A stretch of 64,000 bases of DNA from NCBI RefSeq assembly GCF_003287285.1, contig NZ_QMIG01000011.1, positions 62,001 through 126,000 on the forward strand. Direction: 5' to 3'. The translations under genes and the position numbers were made by a program. The DNA is from Phytoactinopolyspora halophila. Its GTDB lineage: Bacteria > Actinomycetota > Actinomycetes > Jiangellales > Jiangellaceae. The notes beneath the pieces were generated by a model. It did no database searches and was not told where the DNA came from. It was given only the letters and a program-made list of their open reading frames with translations. Below are positions 35,203 to 42,792 of the stretch, piece by piece. Within the stretch, counting starts at the first letter, position 1, and each line of letters opens with the position of its first letter.

Positions 35203-36275
35203 GCGGAGATTCCCGCCAGCTCCAGGGCGTGGGCTTCCTGCGAGCTGTCGAGCGGAAGCTCCACGGCCTGGTTGGTCGCGGCCGAGATGTCCGCGGCGAG
35301 ATACACCTCCATGGTCTGCCGTGCCTGCTCCGGCGTCACCAGCACCGGCCGGTCGTAGGCGACTGCCTCGATGAAGTGATTCGTCTCGTCCCGCATCGGA
35401 CCGGCATAGACGTGACCGACCTCCTCGCCCGGCATGGTCGACAACGGCAGGCTCAATCCCCCGGACATGGTGTTGAGCATGGTGTCCCGGTGGGTGTCGT
35501 CGAGGATGAGCGCGCCCTCGCTGCCCACGATCTCGATCCAGGTGGACGAGAAGTTGGGATAACCGGGCGGCAAGATCCACCCGGCACCGATCGTGAGGAC
35601 CACGCCGTTGTCCAGCGTGACGACGATCGACATGCAGTCCGAGATGCCGTACTTGTCCTTCATCACGCGCTCGACCGCCTGCGCGTACACGCGCACCGGC
35701 ACCGCCGGTTCCATACACCACAGCAGGAAGTCGATGTCGTGGGTGGCCTCCATGGCGGCCGGTGAGAGCGTGATCCGGCCGCCGATCTTGTCGCCGAGTT
35801 TGCGGGTGATGTGCCGGCTGACCAGGCCGCTCACCGGGATACCGAGGGTCCCATCGTCCATGCTGCGCTTGACCAGCGCTTGTTTCGTATTGAACCGCTG
35901 CGAGTAACCGATCGTGAACGTGCAGTCGCGTTCCTGTGCACGCGCCACCAGATCGTCGGCCTCGCCGAGCGTAAGCGCGAGCGGCTTCTCCAGCAAGACA
36001 TCCTTGCCGGCGTCGAGAGCGTCCCGCGCCATCGGGTAATGCGTGGTCTCCGGTGTCGCCGAGATCATTACGGCGTGAATCCGTGCGTCGGCGAGGATCT
36101 CGTGGTAGTCGGCGACGGCGCTCGCGGCCCCGGTTTCCGCGGCCACCTCGGCGAGGCGCTCGGGTGACGTATCGCACAGGTGGAGCTGCTCGACCAGTGC
36201 GTTTCGGGCCGCCGTGCGGGCGCGTATGCCCCCGCACCACCCGGTTCCGATGATCCCGACGTTGACGCGCTGCAT
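35199..36275 (-). CDS. Gfo/Idh/MocA-family oxidoreductase (second copy)
   Basis: 358 residues from ATG 36275, after TGGAGGTAGCC. N-terminal Rossmann motif VGIIGTGWCGGIRARTA; EKP motif in DVLLEKPLALTLGEAD at about 96; histidine in MEATHDIDFLLW. It is the first gene of the operon Gfo/Idh - ThDP enzyme - molybdo-hydroxylase - alcohol dehydrogenase - hydroxyisobutyrate-type dehydrogenase. An AT-rich element lies immediately upstream. Confidence 0.92.
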   Translation of the reverse strand: MQRVNVGIIGTGWCGGIRARTAARNALVEQLHLCDTSPERLAEVAAETGAASAVADYHEILADARIHAVMISATPETTHYPMARDALDAGKDVLLEKPLALTLGEADDLVARAQERDCTFTIGYSQRFNTKQALVKRSMDDGTLGIPVSGLVSRHITRKLGDKIGGRITLSPAAMEATHDIDFLLWCMEPAVPVRVYAQAVERVMKDKYGISDCMSIVVTLDNGVVLTIGAGWILPPGYPNFSSTWIEIVGSEGALILDDTHRDTMLNTMSGGLSLPLSTMPGEEVGHVYAGPMRDETNHFIEAVAYDRPVLVTPEQARQTMEVYLAADISAATNQAVELPLDSSQEAHALELAGISA

Positions 36276-36308
36276 GCGGCTACCTCCAGGGGTACGGCGA
36301 ACTGCAAC

Positions 36309-36324
36309 GTACATTATATATGAT
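36309..36324 (-). promoter_or_regulatory. AT-rich promoter/operator of the molybdo-hydroxylase operon
   Basis: On the minus strand ATCATATATAATGTAC, containing TATAAT followed by the TGTA half-site. It lies about 35-50 bases upstream of the Gfo/Idh start in the 52-base gap after the MFS gene. Confidence 0.6.
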
Positions 36325-36327
36325 CGC

Positions 36328-37524
36328 TCATTCCCCGGCAGGAACGGCCCGCCGATGCGACTGCCGAACCGCCACGATCAGGACCGCGCCCACGAGCTGT
36401 GACGCTGCCGCACCGATCCACGCGAGCTGGTACGAGACGGCCGAGACAGCCAGCCCGAACAGCAACGGGCCAGCCACCGCTCCAGCGAACACACCCGCTT
36501 GCGCCACGCCGGTCGCCGTCGCCGGGGCGTCGCTGTTCGCCCTGGCCACGATGTAGGTCATCAGGCCGGGCCAGCCCCAGCCACCCACGAACGCGACCGA
36601 GGCGGCCACCCACAGCGCCGGCGACCCGGAACCCGCCAGCGGAAACGCCGCGAACGCCGCACCTCCAGCAGTCAGCAGCCCGGCCACGGTCACCAGGTCG
36701 ATCGAGGGACGCAGGTCCGAGAGCCACCCGATGACGACGCGGGCACCGAGACCCAGAGCGCTCACCGTGGTGAGCAAGGTACCGGCCACACCCGCGGACA
36801 TCCCGGTGTGCACGGCGTATTCGACCAGGAATGCCCCGAACGCGTTGGCCGCGCCGGCACCGAACGCCACCGCGACGGCGAGAGCCAGCAGCTGCCGGCG
36901 GGTGAAGGGTGCCGGCGGTGCGGGAGCTCGCCGGCGCGGGCCCGCACGGCCTGACTTCGACCGCAAGCGCCCCTGCATCATGAGGACGAGCGCGGCGATC
37001 ACCGCCGCGCCGCCGTATGCCCACCGCCATCCCCACTGGGTTCCGACAAGCGGCACGGCCATCCCCGCCGTCAACGTGGCCAGGGGGATCGCCGATTGCT
37101 TGATCCCGAATGCCAGGCCCTGGATGCGCGCGGGCACGTCGCTTGCCAGCAAGAGGTTCGAGCCCACTTGCAGGGTCGCGTGCCCGGCACCGGCCAGCGC
37201 CAGCGCCACGGTGAGCTGCGCCCAGGTGCCCGCCACGGTCATGGTCACCAGTGCCAGCACGGCCGCCGCCAGCCCGAGCCGCAGGACGCGGCGCGCACCG
37301 ACACGATCCGCCAGGTGACCGGCTGGCGCGGCGCCGATCGCCGCCAGGGCAAAGAAGACAGCCACGGCAATGCCCAACCGCGCCTCGGAGAACTGCAGCT
37401 CCTCGCGGATCAGGACGGCAAGCCCACCGAGCAGGAACGCTGGAAGCGGACCGAAAACGGTGATACCCGTAGCCAGGAAGATGGACCGCAGCCCGCGGCC
37501 GGCGGTCTCGTCAGCGGCGTTCAG
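36328..37524 (-). CDS. MFS transporter with apparent CTG start
   Basis: Secondary transporter, about 12 membrane segments. It has 398 residues if read from CTG at 37524. The first helix (residues 12-38: GLRSIFLATGITVFGPLPAF and on) is encoded before any ATG, GTG or TTG; the first such codon is a TTG at 37377, which would remove that helix. GAGGAGG lies 7 bases before the CTG, and the CTG overlaps the UspA stop as CTGA, mirroring the ATGA overlaps elsewhere here. Motif A-like GHLADRVGARRVLRLG is at about 70-85. It resembles CynX/NarK-like small carriers; substrate unknown. It belongs to the island set. Confidence 0.85.
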   Translation of the reverse strand: MNAADETAGRGLRSIFLATGITVFGPLPAFLLGGLAVLIREELQFSEARLGIAVAVFFALAAIGAAPAGHLADRVGARRVLRLGLAAAVLALVTMTVAGTWAQLTVALALAGAGHATLQVGSNLLLASDVPARIQGLAFGIKQSAIPLATLTAGMAVPLVGTQWGWRWAYGGAAVIAALVLMMQGRLRSKSGRAGPRRRAPAPPAPFTRRQLLALAVAVAFGAGAANAFGAFLVEYAVHTGMSAGVAGTLLTTVSALGLGARVVIGWLSDLRPSIDLVTVAGLLTAGGAAFAAFPLAGSGSPALWVAASVAFVGGWGWPGLMTYIVARANSDAPATATGVAQAGVFAGAVAGPLLFGLAVSAVSYQLAWIGAAASQLVGAVLIVAVRQSHRRAVPAGE

Positions 37525-37955
37525 TCCGCGTCCTCCTCGTCTCGGGGCAGCTTGACACCCAGGACCGCACAGTCCGCGCCGAGGAGCACGTCCTGTGCCG
37601 TACTGCCCAGAAATACCTTGCCGACGGGCGAGCGCCGCCGCAATCCCACGACGATCAGTGACGCGGCGTGCTCCTCGGCGGCGGCGAGGATCGCGTCCGC
37701 GGCATCGGACGGTCCGGACGGGAGGTACGTCTGAGCGCGGACCCCCTCCTCGCGTAGCTGGCGCACCGCGCGGTCCAGCTGTGCCTCGGCTTCCTCGCGG
37801 CGCTGCCGGTAGCGGCCCGCGTCGTTCTCGTTGCGCGGCATCGCGACGTGCGAGACCAGGACGACGGGAAGGTCACGCAAGACGGCTTCCTCGGCGGCCC
37901 GGCGCATGGCGCGCTGGCCGAGAGGACTGTCCGAGAGCCCCACCACGATCGCCAT
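37521..37955 (-). CDS. Universal stress protein (UspA domain)
   Basis: 144 residues. N-terminal IVVGLSDSPLGQRAMRRAAEEA and the C-terminal nucleotide-binding glycines in VVGLRRRSPVGKVFLGSTAQ (G-x2-G-x9-G-S/T) point to an ATP-binding UspA. It is coupled to the MFS gene by the CTGA overlap, a combination often seen where a UspA protein modulates a transporter. It is divergent from the CocE-type hydrolase. Confidence 0.9.
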   Translation of the reverse strand: MAIVVGLSDSPLGQRAMRRAAEEAVLRDLPVVLVSHVAMPRNENDAGRYRQRREEAEAQLDRAVRQLREEGVRAQTYLPSGPSDAADAILAAAEEHAASLIVVGLRRRSPVGKVFLGSTAQDVLLGADCAVLGVKLPRDEEDAD

Positions 37956-37993
37956 GACCTTCCTCCTCCCTCTCCGGGGACACTCGCCGACAC

Positions 37994-38020
37994 AATATTA
38001 AACATTAGGTATTATATAAC
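37994..38020. promoter_or_regulatory. AT-rich divergent promoter region (UspA-MFS / CocE hydrolase)
   Basis: AT-rich run containing AATATT, AACATTAGGTATTAT and TATAA in the 86-base gap between divergent genes. It has a -10-like TATTAT for the plus strand (38010-38015) and TATAAT for the minus strand (38016-38011). -35 boxes are not convincing. Confidence 0.5.
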
Positions 38021-38041
38021 TTCTTGTTCCAGGAGGTGACC

Positions 38042-39775
38042 ATGGAGGGCCACATGCAGATCGACTGGGACGTGCCCATCGTCGTCGACGACGGCCTCAC
38101 GCTTCGCGCCGACGTCTTTCGCCCGTCCACCACGGACGCCGATGCGCGCCATCCGGTCCTGCTCAGCTATGGCCCGTATGGCAAGGGCCTGTCGTTCCAG
38201 GAAGGATACGCGTCCTCCTGGGAGATCATGGTGCGCGAGCATCCCGACGTCGCGGCCGGCTCGACCAACGCCTACCAGAACTGGGAAGTCGTCGATCCGG
38301 AGAAGTGGGTGCCGCACGGTTACGCGTGCGTGCGGGTCGACTCGCGAGGCGCCGGGCGGTCACCGGGCTACCTCGATCCGTTCTCCGCCCGGGAAACGCG
38401 GGACCTCTACGCATGCATCGAATGGGCCGGAACGCAGCCCTGGAGCACCGGCAAGGTGGGACTGGCCGGCATCTCGTACTACGCGATCAACCAGTGGCAC
38501 GTGGCCTCGCTCCAGCCGCCCCACCTCGCGTGCATGGTCGTCTGGGAGGGCGCGGCGGACTCGTACCGGGACATGAGCTATCACGGCGGCATCTACTGCA
38601 CCTTCTTCGAGAACTGGTACGACATCCAAGTCACCTCTGTGCAGTATGGACGCGGTGCACACGGGCCGGTGAACCCGAACACCGGCCAGCCGGTATGCGG
38701 GGACGAGACGCTCTCCGAGGACGAACGCGCGCGCAATCGCGCCGACTTCGGCGCCCAGCTGCGCGCCCACCCCCTGGCGGACGATTTCCACCGGGAACGC
38801 TCGGCGGACTGGGCCAGGATCACGGTGCCGTTCCTGTCTGCGGGCAACTGGGGAGGCCAGGGCCTGCACCTGCGCGGCAACGTCGAAGGCTTCATCCGGG
38901 CCGCATCCACGCAGAAATGGCTGGAGGTGCACGGCCTGGAACACTGGACCGAGTTCTACACCGACTACGGGGTGAACCTGCAGCGGGAATTCTTCGACCA
39001 CTTCCTCAAGGGCGTAGACAACGGGTGGGATCGCAGGCCACCGGTGCTCTTGCAGGTTCGCACCGTCGACGGATTCGTCGAGCGCGCCGAGAGCGGCTGG
39101 CCCCTCCCCCGCACCGCGTGGACGGATCTTCACCTCGATGTCGAGGACCTCGCCCTGCGCACCGAGCGCCCGCCCCGGCCGGCGAGCAAGAGCTACGACA
39201 TGCTGGGCCCGGGACTCACGTTGACGACACCGCCGCTGAGCGAACCGATGGAGATCACCGGACCGCTCGCGGCGCGCCTCTTCCTCGCGTCGTCGACGAC
39301 CGACGCCGACGCCTTCCTCACGGTGCGCGCGTTCGCTCCCGATGGCTCGGAGATGCTGTTCCGCGGCGCCATCGACCCGCGTGCACCACTGGCGCAAGGG
39401 TGGCTGCGGGCATCGCATCGCCAGCTCGACGAGACACTGGCCACCCCGGAGCGCCCCTATCACACCCATCGAGACGTTCAGCCGCTGCGGCCCGGGCGCG
39501 TCTACCAGCTCGATGTCGAGATCTGGCCCACCAGCATCGTCCTTCCGCGCGGTTACCGGATCGCGCTCACCGTCGCCGGAACCGACTTCGACCATGGCCA
39601 GCAGGGCGCGCGCCTCGGCCATTTCGCGAACGAGTTCCGCGGCTGCGGGCCGTTCATCCATCAGGATCCGCGCGATCGCCCGGCGGACGTGTTCGGCGGG
39701 ACGGCGACGCTGCATACCGGCGGCCCGTACGAGTCCCGCCTGTTGCTCCCGGTGATACCGGACGGCGACACCTGA
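38042..39775 (+). CDS. CocE/NonD-family serine hydrolase (X-Pro dipeptidyl-peptidase C-terminal type)
   Basis: 577 residues from ATG 38042 (CAGGAGGTGACC upstream). Hydrolase core with nucleophile S145 in GISYYAINQW, VRVDSRGAGRSPG, and a C-terminal jelly-roll domain (about 360-577) with the typical RFR/HLG-type ending. H301 (GLEHWTEF) is a candidate triad histidine. The usual GWYD aspartate motif is replaced by GNWGGQG, so the acid residue may come from elsewhere. Family members hydrolyse cocaine, cephalosporin esters, glutaryl amides or proline peptides. The 38-kb context suggests hydrolysis of an ester or amide substrate, but this is unproven. Confidence 0.88.
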   Translation: MEGHMQIDWDVPIVVDDGLTLRADVFRPSTTDADARHPVLLSYGPYGKGLSFQEGYASSWEIMVREHPDVAAGSTNAYQNWEVVDPEKWVPHGYACVRVDSRGAGRSPGYLDPFSARETRDLYACIEWAGTQPWSTGKVGLAGISYYAINQWHVASLQPPHLACMVVWEGAADSYRDMSYHGGIYCTFFENWYDIQVTSVQYGRGAHGPVNPNTGQPVCGDETLSEDERARNRADFGAQLRAHPLADDFHRERSADWARITVPFLSAGNWGGQGLHLRGNVEGFIRAASTQKWLEVHGLEHWTEFYTDYGVNLQREFFDHFLKGVDNGWDRRPPVLLQVRTVDGFVERAESGWPLPRTAWTDLHLDVEDLALRTERPPRPASKSYDMLGPGLTLTTPPLSEPMEITGPLAARLFLASSTTDADAFLTVRAFAPDGSEMLFRGAIDPRAPLAQGWLRASHRQLDETLATPERPYHTHRDVQPLRPGRVYQLDVEIWPTSIVLPRGYRIALTVAGTDFDHGQQGARLGHFANEFRGCGPFIHQDPRDRPADVFGGTATLHTGGPYESRLLLPVIPDGDT

Positions 39776-39793
39776 TACCGGCCCGATCGCTCT

Positions 39794-39826
39794 TGCATCG
39801 GGCACATGCATCGTGCAAAATGTATG
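39794..39826 (+). promoter_or_regulatory. Direct repeat of TGCATCG-x-GCA upstream of the cupin/tctAB set
   Basis: TGCATCGGGCA at 39794-39804 and TGCATCGTGCA at 39807-39817, 13 bases apart, the second a near-perfect palindrome. AAATGTATGAAAT follows. They use the same TGCAT half-site as the livH operator. The first gene downstream starts at 39882. Confidence 0.55.
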
Positions 39827-39881
39827 AAATTCTGGGTTCATCATCCGCCTGTCCGGTCGCCGACGTGAGGAGATGACAACG

Positions 39882-40232
39882 GTGGGACTGGTCTCGTTCG
39901 ACGGGAAAGACGAGGAGAACCTCGTGGCCGGGCACTATTCACGTGGCCGGGGGCCGGTCTTGCGCAGCGACCAGATGGAGCTGACCAAGATCACATTCGA
40001 CGCGGGCGAGGGTGCCGACATGCACCAGCATCCCGAGGAACAGATCCTCTACGTCCTGGCCGGGGTCCTCGAGGTCACGGTGGGAGATGAGACCTACGAG
40101 GTGCACCCGGGCCAAGCCAGCTTCCACCCGTCCAACGTCTGGCACCGGGCCGTGGCGCGGGAGCGGACCACGGCGCTGTCGTTCAAGAACCTCGTCGCAC
40201 CGAATTACGAGAAGACCGGCGAGCTCCACTAG
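39882..40232 (+). CDS. Small cupin protein (first of a pair)
   Basis: 116 residues from GTG 39882; ATG 39873 is in frame but sits too close to the GAGGAG site. Single cupin barrel: DMHQHPEEQILYVLAG (metal HxH and glutamate) and ASFHPSNVWHRAVAR (second histidine). Such small cupins can be isomerases, oxygenases or ligand sensors. The next gene is another small cupin, and the two precede tctA and tctB, suggesting a carboxylate pathway enzyme. Function not assigned. Confidence 0.85.
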   Translation: MGLVSFDGKDEENLVAGHYSRGRGPVLRSDQMELTKITFDAGEGADMHQHPEEQILYVLAGVLEVTVGDETYEVHPGQASFHPSNVWHRAVARERTTALSFKNLVAPNYEKTGELH

Positions 40233-40271
40233 ACCGGGCCGGCCGCGAACGGAAACGAGCAAGGAGGCATC

Positions 40272-40607
40272 GTGCCGTTCATCGACTACACCGCGAGCCA
40301 GCAGGAGTACGTCACTCCACAGCACTCGACCGCCTACGGTGCCCTGGCCACGGGCGAGTCCATCGAGGTCGGCTACCTGTCGTTCACCAAGGGTGAGGGG
40401 GCCGAGCCACACCAGCATCCCCACGAGCAGATCGTCGTCGTGATACGTGGCCGCATTCGCGCTCGGCTCGGTGACGAGGAACGTGACCTCGGCCCCGGTT
40501 CCGGGTTTCACGTGCCGCCGAACGTCCCGCACGGCGTGACCGCTCTCGACGACTCCGAGGTGCTCAGTTGCAAGAATCTCGTGGACGGGCGCGGACACCG
40601 GATCTAG
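40272..40607 (+). CDS. Small cupin protein (second of a pair)
   Basis: 111 residues from GTG 40272 with AAGGAGG upstream. Cupin motifs GAEPHQHPHEQIVVVIRG and GSGFHVPPNVPHGVTAL give the three-histidine-one-glutamate set. It resembles its neighbour in the LSCKNLV / LSFKNLV ending and the spacing of motifs, so both likely arose by duplication and may form a heterodimer. It lies 77 bases upstream of tctA. Confidence 0.87.
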   Translation: MPFIDYTASQQEYVTPQHSTAYGALATGESIEVGYLSFTKGEGAEPHQHPHEQIVVVIRGRIRARLGDEERDLGPGSGFHVPPNVPHGVTALDDSEVLSCKNLVDGRGHRI

Positions 40608-40683
40608 CACCGATCCCACCAGCGGACCGAGCCCCCGGTCACGTCGAGGTGACCGACACGACCGCCCCGGAGGGAGGGCAGCG

Positions 40684-42174
40684 ATGCTAGAAGGCTTGCA
40701 GCTCGCCACCGGGCCGTCGTCGTTGTTCGTGATCGCCGTCGGCGTGCTCCTCGGGATCATGGTCGGCGCGTTGCCGGGCTTCACCGCGACGATGGGCACG
40801 GCGCTCCTGCTCCCGTTCACCTTTTCGATGGAACCGGGCCAGGGCCTGGCCATGCTGGGTGCGTTGTATGTCGCGGCCATGTACGCCGACGCCGTGCCCG
40901 CCTGCCTGGTCAACACGCCCGGCACGCCGTCCGCGATGGCCACCGCGTTCGATGGATTCCCGCTCACCCAGCAAGGGCATGCGCAGAAAGCGCTGGTCGC
41001 GTCGAGCTTCAGTTCCATGGTCGGAGCCACGCTGGGCGGCCTGACATTCCTGTTTCTCTCCGGTGTGCTCGCCAGCGTCGCGCTGCAATTCGGGCCACCC
41101 GAATTCTTCTGGATCGGCATCTTCGCGCTGACGATCATCGGCAGCATCGCTGGCGACTCGATGCTCAAAGGGCTCGCCGGTGGCGCCCTCGGCATGCTGA
41201 TCGGAACCATCGGCATCAGCGCCACCGGAGCGGTCTCTCGCTACACCTTCGATCTGCCCGATCTGCGCGGCGGGCTCAACGAGGTCGCGGCACTGATCGG
41301 GGTGTTCGCCATGCCGCAGGTCCTGCGGATGGTGGCGAACCGGCGCGAGAAACATACCGTCGCCAGCTACACCCGCTCACCCGGCGTCAGCCTGGAAACG
41401 GTTCGCGAGATCCTCCGGCGCCCCGTCAACCTGTTCCGCTCCGCGATCATCGGCACCCTCGTCGGTCTCCTGCCGGGCGCCGGAAGCCCGGTGGCCTCAC
41501 TCGTCTCATACAACGAGGCCGTGCGCTGGAGCAAGGACAAGACGAAGTTCGGCAAGGGATCCCTCGACGGCGTCGTGGCGTCCGAGGCGGCCAACAACGG
41601 CGCCGCCGGCGGGGCGATGGTGCCCCTGGCCGGGCTCGGCATCCCGGGCTCCGCGCCCGCTGCTGTCATCCTCGGCGCACTCCTCCTGCATGGCCTGCAA
41701 CCCGGACCGCAGCTGTTCCAGACCCGGCCCGAACTCGTGTACGGCTTCGCCTGGGCCATCGTGATCGCCGGTATCGGAACCTTCCTGTTCGGTAGCGTGC
41801 TGGCCGGTCTGCTGGCGAGGATGGTCACCATCCCGGTGCGCTTGCTCGCTCCCATCGTCTTGTTCCTGTCCGTCGTCGGCTCGTTCGCCATCCGCAACAA
41901 CATCATCGACGTGTTCTTGATGGTCGGCCTCGGCGTCGGCGTCTACCTTCTCGGCAAACTCGGCTTCCACCCCGGCCCCATCGGGCTGGGCGTGATCCTG
42001 GGACCCATCGTGGAGCCGGCCCTGGTCCAGTCCATGGCGATGACCGAGGCGAGCTCGGCATTCGAGGTCTTCTTCACGCGCCCGGTGAGCTTGATCGTGA
42101 TCGTATTGACGCTCATCTCGGTCGCCTGGGTCATCTGGTCCAAGCAAAGGGAGCGCCAACATGTCGTCGACTGA
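40684..42174 (+). CDS. tctA: TTT carboxylate transporter large membrane subunit (TctA), first copy
   Basis: 496 residues, about ten or more membrane helices. Diagnostic TctA motifs: GALPGFTATMGTALLLPFTF at about 25-44, AVPACLVNTPGTPSAMATAFDGFPL at about 75-100, and GLLPGAGSPVASLVSYNEAVRWSKDKTKFGKGSLDG at about 260-295. It is preceded by GGGAGGGCAGCG. It shares the same architecture with the tctA at 46079. There is no tctC beside it. Confidence 0.95.
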   Translation: MLEGLQLATGPSSLFVIAVGVLLGIMVGALPGFTATMGTALLLPFTFSMEPGQGLAMLGALYVAAMYADAVPACLVNTPGTPSAMATAFDGFPLTQQGHAQKALVASSFSSMVGATLGGLTFLFLSGVLASVALQFGPPEFFWIGIFALTIIGSIAGDSMLKGLAGGALGMLIGTIGISATGAVSRYTFDLPDLRGGLNEVAALIGVFAMPQVLRMVANRREKHTVASYTRSPGVSLETVREILRRPVNLFRSAIIGTLVGLLPGAGSPVASLVSYNEAVRWSKDKTKFGKGSLDGVVASEAANNGAAGGAMVPLAGLGIPGSAPAAVILGALLLHGLQPGPQLFQTRPELVYGFAWAIVIAGIGTFLFGSVLAGLLARMVTIPVRLLAPIVLFLSVVGSFAIRNNIIDVFLMVGLGVGVYLLGKLGFHPGPIGLGVILGPIVEPALVQSMAMTEASSAFEVFFTRPVSLIVIVLTLISVAWVIWSKQRERQHVVD

Positions 42175-42658
42175 ACGGCCCGTGGAACGGCCCGCCCCCG
42201 GCCCGCACGTCTCCACCGACCTGATCGCCGGAATGGCGCTACTCGCCATCGTCGCCATCGGTCTCCTCGGATCTGGCGAGGGCCACCTCGACTGGCTCTT
42301 CCCGGTCACGCTGAGCTGGATCCTCGGCGCCTTCGGCGCGTGTCTCGTGGTACGCGGCCTCCTCGGGTACGGCCACCGCGTGCCCGCCGTGCCACGCCTG
42401 CTTCGCGGCCAGAATCCCGACGTGGCGCTGTTCGTCGGGCTCGTCGTCGTGTACGTCATCGTGATCGAGCAGGTGGGCTTCTGGCTCCCCAGCGCGGCCA
42501 TGCTCGTGGTGGCCTCGGTCTACCTCGACACGTTCCGTTCCCGGCGCAACATCGCGATCTCGGTGCTCGTGGCGCTCGGCGTCTGCATCGTGGGGTACGT
42601 CGTCCTCACCAAGGTCTTCTTCGTGCCACTTCCCGGTGGCGAGTGGATCCCGTTCTGA
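42161..42658 (+). CDS. tctB: TTT carboxylate transporter small membrane subunit (TctB), first copy
   Basis: 165 residues with four hydrophobic helices (about 24-42, 46-66, 84-125 and 128-150), as in TctB. The ATG overlaps the tctA stop by 14 bases. The binding protein for this pair may be the orphan TctC at 10576, since none is encoded here. A long hairpin follows. Confidence 0.87.
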   Translation: MSSTERPVERPAPGPHVSTDLIAGMALLAIVAIGLLGSGEGHLDWLFPVTLSWILGAFGACLVVRGLLGYGHRVPAVPRLLRGQNPDVALFVGLVVVYVIVIEQVGFWLPSAAMLVVASVYLDTFRSRRNIAISVLVALGVCIVGYVVLTKVFFVPLPGGEWIPF

Positions 42659-42696
42659 CACGAGGGCCCCGAGGGACGTGGGCGCGCGTCTTCGCA

Positions 42697-42764
42697 ACTT
42701 CTTGGCCCTGCGGAACGCCCAGAGCCCTCGAAGCCCACCTGAACGTTCCGCAGAGCCAAGAAGT
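42697..42764. terminator. Bidirectional hairpin terminator between tctB and the M20 gene
   Basis: 20-base inverted repeat with one mismatch: left arm 42697-42716, right arm 42745-42764, 28-base loop. It sits between convergent genes ending at 42658 (plus) and 42793 (minus). Confidence 0.75.
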
Positions 42765-42792
42765 CAGGCTCGCCGGCTCCGTCGCGCCGGTT

